From Marsupella aquatica (taxonomy: Eukaryota > Marchantiophyta), in contig OZ316892.1 of assembly GCA_973895155.1 (NCBI GenBank), positions 2,666,001 through 2,730,000 on the forward strand: a stretch of 64,000 nt of DNA, given 5' to 3'. The position numbers and the translations under genes are program-made. This document shows positions 12,001-22,254 of the stretch, one piece after another. The notes below the pieces were generated by a model that saw only the letters and a program-made list of their open reading frames with translations, searched no databases and had not been told where the DNA came from. How positions within the stretch are numbered: position 1 is the stretch's first letter; every line of letters begins with the position of its first letter.

Positions 12001-14319
12001 TGAGTGCCATTTTTGTCTTGACCTCAGCTTGTTCAAATGACATGAATGCCCGATCAAGTAGCTGAAATCAGTTTTTTGAAGACCGGTGGTTGCAAAGAAT
12101 CCCCTATCTTTGAGGCGAAGAAGGTTGAGCAAGATTAGGATTTTTTGAAGTTGATCATTGATAAGACAGATGCGCTTAGCTTTCTCCTTTCTTTTTGAAT
12201 GATTGAGACCAAAATCATTGATCATGAAGAAGCGCAATCTCACCTGTCTGACCAACTCCATTACACTGAGTACATTTAACGTTGAACATTAGACAATTAT
12301 TATAGTCTTCCACAAAGAAACAGGTTGCCACCATTTTGCTTCGAGTAGAAGAGTAAATTGGCTTAGCATATTTGCAAACGTGTAATAAATTGAGAGGGAC
12401 GTGACGTCAGTAGAATCTGGTAAAGCAGGGTCCCTTCAATGAGGGGAAACAAGTTACTGTTGGGTCCACTTACTGAGCTTAGTATACTTTTCCCTTCTCA
12501 TGTATGAAATATGTACAGCCAAAATTATTAAGTGCATAGTGCGTATTCTTCTAGTACTTGCAATGTGGATCCTGATTCTCTTGTCTGTTGCCCTTTTTAC
12601 TTTTCTTTAATACAGTTGCTTCTTTGGGACAGTTCTCTGCCAACTTTCCCTTGGGACCTGTTTGACAAGTCAACTAACCATAAGTAGGCAGTCAATGAAT
12701 AGTGTTTCCCCCTTTTGCAATATATATGTATATATTACAACAGTTTACTTCAAAGAAGCTAGTGTGTGTAGAGTTAGCTAATTTTATCTAACAGTTCTAG
12801 TGGTTGGGTTTCTATCATTTTTTGCTGGCGTTTGGCCAATATTTGATGTTGCCCAGTCACGAGATTTCTGGAAAATAAGTCCATGGTGCTTACATTTTGG
12901 GTAGGATATTAGTTCCTGCCCTTCGGTTCAGATTTGTATCCTAGCATGTACATGAAATGTTCATTGCTGAATAAGTAACATGTCCATAAACTTGAGCTGG
13001 AGCTCACCTGTTATTACCCTCGAATTTTTTTGCAGATATATAGTTCAAAACCTGATGAATGAGCTGGAGGCAGAGGGAGCTTCACTACACAGCAATTTTT
13101 ACGTCTCTTCCCTTGCAACCTGTTGAGGTCAAATGTATGTGTACGTGGTCCTCTTTCTCCTGTGATTTTTTCATTTGCTCTCATGATTCATCTAGACGTA
13201 AATGGGTGCCGGGAAAAGTATACCTAGCCTGGGTCAAAAGATTTACAGATGAGCCAACTAAAAATGCGCTACAAAGTACAGATATTTGGTAGTAAACAAA
13301 GGAACAAAGAATTCAGCACTTTGAATCACTTCTGTTTTTTACAGCTTGAAAAAAATAGATGTAAAGAAAATTGATGCTTTGTTAGCGAATACATGAACAA
13401 TGGCTATCTCTATTCAGAATGTTAGTTCCCTCAGATTTGTTCCTTTTCCTTGTATTTTGTCATGAGTCGTCAGTGCATTCAGGAGTATGTGTTTGACTTT
13501 GGAGTCACTGCACAGATTTGTTTACCTTTTATGGCAACTTTCTGTTCACACATTACGAGAAGTCCACAAGTGGAAGCCAATATTCCATTGGCAGCATCTC
13601 TAATGGAAGTTGTCTCACCTACTCCCGTGCAAGCTCTCTTCTTGTCACAAGGGTACCAATGGGTGTAGACTTTTGTGTCAGTAACTGTTCAGGAGCCAGA
13701 CAAAAGTGTCTTTAATTTGCAGTCATGCGAGACTATTTTATGCTATAGATTCTGCAACAAGATAGTTGTCCTTCGCACTAGATCCTTAAGATGTGACATC
13801 AAAGTTCAAGACAAAAGTATCTTGTTTGGTCCATTGAGGGGCATTCGCCTTCATTTTCTTTTATAGTCCTGGTGGCTTTGGAGCAATTATAGTGTTGCTC
13901 CAAAGCAGTTGTTTGCAAGCAAGCCTGTGATCCAGCCTGGCCAATAATTGACTGCTGAATTTCTGGCATTGTGTGCAGAAGAGGTCCGTACCAAATCTTA
14001 TATATACTCATTTTGACACCATGGGGTCTAGTGCACATACTACGTACATATGGGTTCGTTCGTGGCTATGCTTTTGAAGTGACTGGTAGATATATTTTGG
14101 CCCAGTGTAGTTTTCAGTAAGGTGACAGGATTGGGAGAGATCTACCAGCACATCTAATTTCATGAATGTTGCTGAGAGAAAAGCAAGCAGCAAATTAACA
14201 AGTTTACCTGAGTTAGTGTTTTATAGGGATAAAATAGTGGTGAACTTAAATTGCGTAGAGTAAGCCTCATCAAAGTGTTTGCTTGGGGTCCCTCATGTTA
14301 TACCCTGAATGTTTGTGCA

Positions 14320-15382
14320 GGCTTATTTGTAACAAGAGCTCAAAAAGATTCAGGATTTGCATCGCAGGATATCTAGGAACTACAAGATTGGCAAGCAAGG
14401 AACTGAAGTTTCAAGGAGCCAATGTTCATGCTATTGGATATACCATACGTGAAGAAGCAATGAGTGTGGAAAGGACTTCTACACTCTGGGATTATATTCG
14501 GAATCATACAGGTCTGCATGGACTTCACTGGAAGCTCTTTTTAATTTTACCTTCTGTACTTTTGAGAATCTAAGATTAATATTCAAAGTTATGTGACAAG
14601 TTTCATATGTTTTACTCGTATCAGGATCTTCTTCCAAATTATCGATCAGCACATGAGGCAGCATCCAATACAATGTCTTTATGCCTTGCACAACAATATG
14701 AGAACCTCACATCTGGACCAGTGGAGAATCTTAGCTATTTCTCATTGTGAGCACCGGGAATACCTCAGAACCTCATTCATCGCTTGTGTTTCTGTTTGGC
14801 CATATGTAAAGTCGAGCAACATTCTCATGTAAGGAACCTAATCATTCTTTGTTTGTTCCACAACAGAATGATTAGGTTCCACAAACATATAAGCGATGAA
14901 ACCTAGAATCATCTGAGTTGCCAAAAGATAGTACATCAACTAGAAGGGGAAAGAAGAAAAGGAAGAAAGGATCTTCAGCAAATGCATCACCTGCAGAGAA
15001 GAAACCAATTCAGTCTCCTAACCCCACTGCAAAGGTAAAAGTGTTGTTAGATTTGAGTGTTCTTTAATTGTATTTTAGTTTCAATTTGTGCTTCTTGCAT
15101 TTCTAACAAAATGTGTTGTTCACATTTTGCAAGAGGAAGATGAAGAGTGTTATGGACAACCACCATAGTAGTGGCAGGGGGTGAGGTGACACCCACGGCT
15201 GCCAGGAGAATTAAGATAAGTTTCATTATGTTGATTTTGAAAGCCCTTTCTTGCGAGTGCGTGTGATTGAAGTGTTTTGTCTAGATGTGGCATTGCCATT
15301 TGCTACTGCAGGGAACCATTCCAAGTTATCTGAGGTGAAGGGGATGAACACATTGTGGAATTCTAGATGGCCCAAGAAGTAG
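14320..15382 (+). CDS. 3' exons of an unidentified plus-strand gene or captured fragment
   Basis: Several exon-like blocks in order. (1) About 14320-14514, frame SSKRFRICIAGYLGTTRLASKEL onward. (2) About 14627-14829, frame DLLPNYRSAHEAASNTMSL onward, with a TGA inside or just after it. (3) About 14906-15039, basic RRGKKKRKKGSSANASPAEK, ending AAAG|GTAAAA. (4) 15136-15184 after TTTTGCAAG, ending in TGA. Another possible terminal block lies after TGCTACTGCAG at about 15308 (GNHSKLSEVKGMNTLWNSRW, stop). The RICIAGYLG segment is faintly BRCT-like, but I would not name it. The gene may be a host gene cut by a CACTA insertion or a fragment carried in the element that ends at 16465. Confidence 0.35.
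14833..14880. repeat. Perfect 16-bp hairpin in a probable intron
   Basis: GGAACCTAATCATTCT at 14833-14848 is exactly the reverse complement of 14865-14880, with a 16-nt loop. It lies just after a candidate donor (CAT|GTAAGG). Confidence 0.8.
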
Positions 15383-15679
15383 TATGTAGGTTTTGTAGAA
15401 TGAGAATTACAACTCTGTTTTTCTACAGACAGTAAGAGTTGCTGGTATTTCAGATTGTAACATTTGACAATCCATCTGATAATATTATCTGCATTTCTTC
15501 CATGATATATTGTTTCATTGAGTTCAATAGTTATTGCTTGACTTACAAGCATGTATCTTGGATGAATGTCATGGGGAATGTCAATTGGATTTTCTAGTAT
15601 TTGAATGACTGGTAGCATCTACTTTCATTTAACAATTGTATTGGATGGTTCTGTTTTGTATGACTCTTGAATCATATAG

Positions 15680-16465
15680 ATTTGTGCCCAATATGATTAC
15701 TTAAATTTATTTTAACTTAAGTCTTTCAAGACATGACTTGAATGACCCAAAGAATGATTTATATGACTGATCTCATGGTCATTATAAATATATATGCTTG
15801 TGTTCAATATGACTCACTTTAAGTCATTCAAGACATATTTAATGACTCAAAGAATGACACATAAAATGATTGATCTTATGGTCATTATGAACATCTATAT
15901 TTGTATCCAATATGACACACCTCAAGTCATTAAAAACATGTCCTTAATGACCAATGGGTATTTTCACGTGTCTACTCCCAATTCAACCACGTGCCCCCAT
16001 ATGACATGTCTATAACATAGTCATTTTGGACAAGTCTAAAATGACCCAAGCCTATTGCCACATGGTGAATACCATTTGAGCCATGTGTCAATGTTTGATT
16101 TGTTACATATTGTGCGTCATTTTAGACTTGTCCAAAATGACAAATGACCTATATTATTTAACTGCCATGTGGCATTGTGTAATTGGGTACGGAGACCATC
16201 AACGGTGAACGGTGATTGACCGTCAACGGTGGTTTTTTTGGTCATTTCAGACCGTTCACCATTTATGACCAAATCATAGGTTAAGTCATTTTGGATGGTA
16301 TGAAATGACCACACATTTTTTGCGTCATTTGTCCAAAAGGACCATGATGCAAATGTCCAATGCAACGCGTCTGGAAAGACAAAAATAAATGCGTCATTGT
16401 TTTGACAAAAAGACCATGTGGGAAGTCATTGTTGCGGTCATAAATAACCATGTTTTCTACTAGTG
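15680..16465 (+). mobile_element. CACTA right subterminal region and terminus (element 2)
   Basis: About 2.5 diverged repeats of 103-115 bp (CAATATGA... at 15689, 15805, 15908) are followed by many GTCATTT words and end at TGTTTTCTACTAGTG (to 16465), the same terminus type as at 10768. The following DNA is a gag-like pseudogene on the minus strand, which this element interrupted. The left end was not found; it lies left of 10.8 kb or outside the window. Confidence 0.75.
16020..16141. repeat. Perfect 26-bp inverted repeat in CACTA subterminal DNA
   Basis: Arm 16020-16045 (GTCATTTTGGACAAG... AAATGAC) is the exact reverse complement of 16116-16141, with a 70-bp spacer. Each arm itself starts with GTCATTT and ends with AAATGAC, so the structure concentrates four copies of the family motif. 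Confidence 0.9.
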
Positions 16466-17634
16466 CCAACAAATCAGTCCATGATGTGTAAGAAGTGGAA
16501 GCAATAAAAGAGGGAGAAGTCATCCTTGGTAAATCTGGTGCTGTCGTCGGCTCCATTGGAGGGGGTCTCGGTGAAATCATGGGCGGTGGAGTCAACTCTC
16601 TCGCTAACTCTGGCTGAGGAAGCTCAAAGTGTCTCACTCTCCTCCTCCAATCGCTTAGCTCCACTGGTGACAAGCAGTCTCTCAAAAAGTAGATGTGTGC
16701 TAAGTAGGGTGTCAAATAGGTATCACTGGTAGTAGTCACGAAAGCCACCTGCTTGGCAATCACCTCCAAAAGAGCTAGGGCCTAGTTGATCCTCCTCTTG
16801 CCAGTCCATGAAGCGATGATGGAGCTAGCCAAGTAAACCATAGCCCTGGTGGGTTTGGTCGGATGAAAGATAGGTACAAGGAATCGGAGTAAATGAGCTA
16901 ACTCCCGGTTCCTACACTGATCAATCTTCCAACCAGACCTCCGGTTCTTGGTACCTCTAAAGTAGGGGATAGTCAAGTCCTCCCCAATAGAAATCAATCT
17001 CTCTTCCTCCTAGCTCAACTGGTACACCTCAGAAATAATGGCGGCGGTACAAACATCAGCTGAACCTCTAGTAGAACTCCGGAAAGTGCCAGCTCAGGTT
17101 GACGAAGAAAATCGGCAATGATGGATCCATGCACCATATCCCATGGAATGAAAAGTAAATAACCCAATCCCATCTCTACCAGGTTACTAAGAAGTCAAAA
17201 GTAAGCCTTAGGACCTGGAGGTAAGGTCACCCTAATGGTCTTACTAACTGGTAAGCTTCTGGTAGCCATAGCTTCAAGAAATCTGAGAAAACTCGAGAGC
17301 TCTTCTCTCAAAAATGGCTAAGCATTGAGATTCAAGAATGAAATCTCAAGAATCTAAGGTAGCTGCGCTGCTGTGGGAGAAGAAAAGAACTGAAAAGAGA
17401 TAGAAATGAAGGAGTTCTGATCAGGCAAAGCTCTCGAATCTGTAATATCTTCAACTTCAAGAAATCAGAGAGCATCTGTGATTCAATACTCCTCAATGTC
17501 TCATAAATCTTAGCTCTGATTCGGGGTGAAGTATCTCTAAGCAAATGCGCTGCTATAGCAAGTGGAATGAGAGCAAACAGTGGTCTAACGAGTGAGCATC
17601 GAAGGTCAAAGCTCGCGCCCTCTTGCTGGCTGCC
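16466..17634 (-). pseudogene. Plant retroelement gag-like ORF, decayed and truncated by CACTA insertion
   Basis: Reads from MAASKRARALTFDAHS at 17634, then through a frame with EEERLISIGEDLTIPYFRGT, LAHLLRFLVPIFHPTKPTRAMVY and a proline-rich tail, down to the CACTA terminus at 16465. The layout (basic start, helical middle with LLRFLVPIF.., low-complexity tail) is that of the gag-like putative plant transposon proteins. Stops follow YQLS and KRRIN, both explained by TGG-to-TAG changes; a further stop and at least one frameshift lie between. The end of the gene is on the other side of the CACTA insertion. Confidence 0.55.
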
Positions 17635-17639
17635 ATGGA

Positions 17640-18000
17640 TGTCCTCAAAGAAAAAGGAGAAAAAGAGTAATCGGGCCGGCGTGGACGTCTATTAGGTTGT
17701 GGTGGGTGGACGTCCCGGACGTCCCTATACGAAGGCCGTCCAAGATGTCCTCGCGTTTCTTCCTTGGCCGTCATGGGAGGTGTCAGGCCGTCTTCAGGTG
17801 AAAAATGGCTGGACGTCCCTCACACTGGGCCGTCCAAGCCGGCGCTATTGCCGTCCTGGCCGTCTTTTCCTCAAGGCCGGCTGTCGTCCCCGATGTCTTT
17901 ACTCTAGGCCATCCAGGCCCGCTTCATTTTTGAAACTTTTTCAACTTCTTGCCGTCTTGACACCTAATATGTTTAATCCAGGATGGCCTTGACGCCTTCC
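17640..18000. repeat. Degenerate GGCCGTCC-type repeats
   Basis: GC-rich leader-like DNA with about ten loose copies of GGCCGTCC/GGACGTCC spaced 15-50 bp apart, upstream of the gag-like pseudogene on the minus strand. Probably that element's leader. Confidence 0.5.
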
Positions 18001-18479
18001 AATGGTAGCCTTACCCATTCAAGCTTAACTAACTTAATTTTGCTTAAAGGGGCCTTATAAAGACTTATTTTTTAATTTTTTTTATGATTTTTGATACTTT
18101 AACTCTCCTTTTGGAATAATCACCTAATTACACATACCCCTATTAATCTCAATTACCTCTGCCCAAGCTACCCAAGCTACCCCTAGCCTACCCCCAAACT
18201 TGACAAAGATAACAAATTTATTGAATATTAATTAAAAAATAATTATTAAAATTGAGTTTTAAAGAATTGGATATTAGCCTTAAAGTTCTGGTAAACTTGA
18301 GTATAAATAAAATGTATACAATATTAATTTCTCTAAAAAAAATATAAACAATTTTTTTGGTATCATTTGGTTGTGCTTGGATTCTATGCTACAGTGACCG
18401 TTATTTCGCGTCTCCAATTTCTATGTGCAAATGCATGAGTTGTTGAACACCACCACAACAACTCTACCTTGCCTTTCAG

Positions 18480-19190
18480 ACGTCTCTCATCTCGCCTCAC
18501 ATTTACATCTTTATCTCACCAAGACAATGTTTTTTCTCACCCTCTACATCTTTTAGGTCCTTGATTTTGTTTCTTTCCTCCATATATTTTCTCATCTGAC
18601 TTGACATCTTTTAAGTCCTTGATTTGTGTTTCTCTCCTCCATATATTTTATCATTTGACTTGACATCTTTTCCTCACCTCCACATTTTTCTCACATTGAC
18701 ATCTTATCTTTTTCTCACCTTACGATCTTTCTCTCACTACAACATCTTTCCCTCACCCTCAACATCATTTCTCTCAACATTTTTTCCTCATCTTTACATC
18801 TTTTTCTCACCTCGCCATGTTTTCTCTCCTTGACATCTTTTTTTCACCTTGATTTCTTTGCCTCACCTCAACATCTCTTTTTCTCATTGAATTGACATTT
18901 ATTTTCACCTCTACATCTGACCTTTTCCTCACTTTCACATTTTTATCTCACCACAACATCTTTCCCTCATCTCCACATATTTTTCTCAAATTGCCATGAT
19001 CTTTTCTCTCCTTAGTTGGCATATTTTTTGCTCGACTTCTTTTTCTCAGCTTGACATCTCTTTGTCTCATCAATATCTTTGTTCACCTCGACATCTTCTC
19101 CTTGCCTTGACATCTTTTTCTCACCTCGACATCTTTCCTCTCCCTTGACATCTTTTTCTCACTTTAACTACTTTTTCTCACCACACCATC
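18480..19190 (+). repeat. Pyrimidine-rich degenerate repeat
   Basis: Irregular repetition of TTTTTCTCACCTYGACATCT-type units. The purine/pyrimidine strand bias holds for about 700 bp. No gene. Confidence 0.75.
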
Positions 19191-19700
19191 TTTTGTGCAA
19201 CTTTTGTCTTAACGACATCATTTTTACTTAACGACAGCTTTTCTCTTAACAACATCTTGGGTGCCACGTACAACATCGTTTTTATTAACGACCATCTTGG
19301 GTGACACAACATCTTTTTTCTTAAGTACATCTTGGGTGCCACGACATTTTTTTCTTAACGACATCTTGGGTGACACAACATCCTTTTTCTTAATGACACC
19401 TTGGGCGACACGACATTAGTTTTCTTCAGGACATCTTCGGTGACACAACATTTTCTTTCTCAACTACATCTTGGGTGACACGACATCTTTTTCCTTAACG
19501 ACACCTTGGGCGACACCACACCTATTTACCTTAATGGCATCTTGGGCAACACAAAATCTTAACTACATCTTGGGCGACAGTGCATATTTTTTTTCTTAAT
19601 GACATCTTGGGCAACACAACATCTTTTTGCCTTAACGACATCTTGGGTGACACGACATCTTTTTTTTCTTAACGACATCTTGGGTGACATGACATCTTTT
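19190..19700 (+). repeat. Minisatellite, CTTAACGACATCTTGGGTGACACGACAT-type units
   Basis: About eleven diverged units of roughly 40-50 bp, each with ACATCTTGGGTGACACGACA or a close variant, continuing the ACATCTTTTTCTC theme of the preceding repeat. The short frames across it repeat with the units. Confidence 0.8.
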
Positions 19701-19929
19701 GTGCAACGCACAGATATAATTGAGCTAGTAATAACATGTTGTGCCTTCATGCACTGGTAGTCATTCAAATTTGGAGTGGCTTTTTGGGTGGAAAAAACAA
19801 AAAGTGCAAATAATGGAAGGATTAAAGAAAAGTGATTAATATTTGGTGTGAATGAAAAAGCAGATGTACACTTTTCAAAGCTAGAAGAAAAAAGACAAAA
19901 TCTTCTATACAAAGTGCTATCCCTCTACT

Positions 19930-20075
19930 ATCCAGGTTATTATACCATGCTCCTCCCTCAACCATCCATGCTATACTATGCTCCTCAACCATCCATGCTA
20001 TACCATGCTCTTCCTTCAACCATCCATGCTATACCATGTTTTCCCTCTACCGTCCATGTTATATCATGCATGCTA
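19930..20075 (+). repeat. Short tandem repeat CCATCCATGCTATACCATGC
   Basis: Four to five units of about 30 bp with the core CAACCATCCATGCTATACCA. Confidence 0.75.
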
Positions 20076-20079
20076 CACC

Positions 20080-21136
20080 ATGCAGCGCTCTTACTTCTAA
20101 TATTTGTAGAAGTGGGTCCAGCAGTCCTGCACCTCCTCTGACGGAATGATTTTGCTTTACTTTACTTTACAGTACCGAACTTTACTTGGCTTGATTGAAG
20201 CGCAAAACGTCTTTCTGTTCGACTGATCTTTTTGGCCAACTGGTCCTTTTCACAGGCCACCGTTCCGGAATCTTGTAATAAGCGAGGATGGCATGTGGAC
20301 CCGCCCTAAATCTGTGCAAACCTTTTGTTTTCGTCCTCCGGTTGCCTCGCTTCCCAAGCCCAGTGGCCGTTCATCGACAGGAGAAGTTCATATATATAAC
20401 AATGCCCAAGTCTACAATTAGAATCAAGACCAACACTATTGTATGGCCCTGGCATTGGAATCCAACCTGATCGCGAAGACTCGATCCCCTACAATCGCAA
20501 GTTACTGAAAATGATGTTTATAGTTACACTGTAGACACCATACATATTTCCTGAAACCTGTCATTCCAATAGCACCATGACTGTGAGCATTACTTACTGA
20601 AATATTTTCGAGAATTTGCTCGAACAAAACAACGGTTACAGTACAGAAAACACAGAAAGGAAACATTGTCGACAGAGTTGTTAAAATTAGACAACCACGA
20701 CCACCAGCCAAGTGCTAAGACGTTCACACATTAATCACTGTTTGCTACGTAAACAATTGTCGATGGTGGTATGAGGTGCTGCGTCCTGGACGGGGGAAAA
20801 CGAGCATCTTTGAATTTCATTATTATCTTGGTGAATGAACGAATCAGCCCTTGGTGACCACCCACTCGGGACAATGTTCTTGGGACTAACAGGATTGAAA
20901 GAGTTTCATCCTCGGTACTACCTGCAAACCTGTGGACCTAGACCGCCAGGTCTCCGTGCCACTGTATCATTTGACTCCTGTCCATCAGTATCTTGAATAT
21001 TTCTGGTTCTGAATGTCGTTAGATCCGGTCTAAGCTTCCATACAATCATGCCTGATGCTGTCAACTTCAGCATTTCCTTGGGACCGCGTATCCGAATGAT
21101 CGTACATTCCTGATGGAAGTCTTGCCTGACTTGCTT
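20080..21136. other. Spacer and 3' flank of the amidohydrolase gene
   Basis: No coding frame supported. The part next to 21137 would be the 3'-UTR of the amidohydrolase gene. Confidence 0.4.
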
Positions 21137-22168
21137 TCACTGCAGTCGGGTGTCAGCACCTTGATGCCAAACTCCTCGCCAGTGCGCGAGGTGCTTATCG
21201 AAGAGACCATTGGCGCAGTGGAAATTTATATGATTTCTCTTCTCGTCCTCCAGAGCGTAGTCATCGAGTGACTGGGTGACAGTCTTAATTTCGTTTGTAG
21301 GGGCGTACGGATAGTCCGAGCCATACGTGATTTGGTTGTTGGGAATGAATTGGAGGGTGCTGGGAAACGCAGACGGGCTGGACGAGAGGGCTGTGTCCAC
21401 GTAGAACTTCTTCATCTCCTTCGAGATTGCCTCAACTACATGTTCTCCACCAAGGAAATAGGCTATAGATCCAGCCATTCGGCTCGCAGCAAACGGGAGA
21501 AACCCTCCTGAGTGAGCCAGAAGGAACTTAATATTTGGGTACCTTCCCGTGACGTTCCTAATCACCAAGAGCGCTGCAGCACGAGTCGTGTCGAGCAAGA
21601 AGTCCATCACGAATGCGGGTACTGCAACTTCCTTCCCTCTGACGGCAGTTGTCACAGATGGGACGCCGAAAAGTGTGCTCGGATGAACGAAAACTACAGC
21701 CTGACGGGCGTCCAACACGTCCATGAGAGGATCGAACTTCTCACTACCCAGATACTCGCCGAGTGAGTTGGCCATCAGTGCCACTCCTGCAGCCTTGAGC
21801 GTGTCCAACGCGTAAATGGCTTCCGCGACGGACCCCTCCACGTCGGGCAGCGTGAGTGTGGCGAAGAACTGGAAGCGCTCGGGGTATGCCAGCGTGATCA
21901 TGTGCCCATATTCGTTCAAATCCCTCGCTAATTTTCTACCGTCCTCCACGTCGTCGAAGGGTGAGATTCTCGCACCTGGGGTGGAAACGGACAGAATCGA
22001 AAGTTCGATGTTAAGGGAGTCCATGAATGCGAGATGATCGTCCGGATTCCACTTCGGAATGGGTAGCCCTCCAGAGCTCAGGTTCGTTGCGATCAAGAGA
22101 TCTTGGTAGAAAGGTGGAACCATGTGTGCATGTGTATCAATTCGGATGAGTTTTCCTTCAGTTCGCAT
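21137..22168 (-). CDS. Amidohydrolase family 2 protein, ACMSD / 6-methylsalicylate decarboxylase-like
   Basis: Metal-dependent decarboxylase or hydrolase of the amidohydrolase (TIM-barrel) superfamily, cytosolic. From the ATG at 22168 it is 343 residues, the usual family length. The expected metal and catalytic residues are present: the DTHAHMVPPF HxH pair at residues 11-13, VFVHPS near 160, LLAHSGGFLPF near 220, and YGSDYPYAP near 285, where the aspartate binds metal. The layout is closest to aminocarboxymuconate-semialdehyde decarboxylase and fungal 6-methylsalicylate decarboxylases; the true substrate cannot be read from sequence. An upstream in-frame extension with a hydrophobic run (FVALVVVVFF) begins at a GTG and is probably not translated. 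The frame is intact and intron-free and stands between repeat blocks with no gene neighbours. A plain intron-free gene of this mostly microbial and fungal type in a plant-like genome makes lateral origin worth testing. Confidence 0.85.
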   Translation of the reverse strand: MRTEGKLIRIDTHAHMVPPFYQDLLIATNLSSGGLPIPKWNPDDHLAFMDSLNIELSILSVSTPGARISPFDDVEDGRKLARDLNEYGHMITLAYPERFQFFATLTLPDVEGSVAEAIYALDTLKAAGVALMANSLGEYLGSEKFDPLMDVLDARQAVVFVHPSTLFGVPSVTTAVRGKEVAVPAFVMDFLLDTTRAAALLVIRNVTGRYPNIKFLLAHSGGFLPFAASRMAGSIAYFLGGEHVVEAISKEMKKFYVDTALSSSPSAFPSTLQFIPNNQITYGSDYPYAPTNEIKTVTQSLDDYALEDEKRNHINFHCANGLFDKHLAHWRGVWHQGADTRLQ

Positions 22169-22254
22169 GGAAGAGAAGAACACAACAACAACCAGAGCAA
22201 CGAAAATGTGGAAATACTCGAACTGGTCGAGGTTATATTTGAGGTAAGTGATTG

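Noticed and set aside
15226-15618. 130-codon minus-strand frame
   Set aside because: Overlaps likely 3' exon sequence of the opposite strand and shows no recognisable motif; could be real but unsupported.
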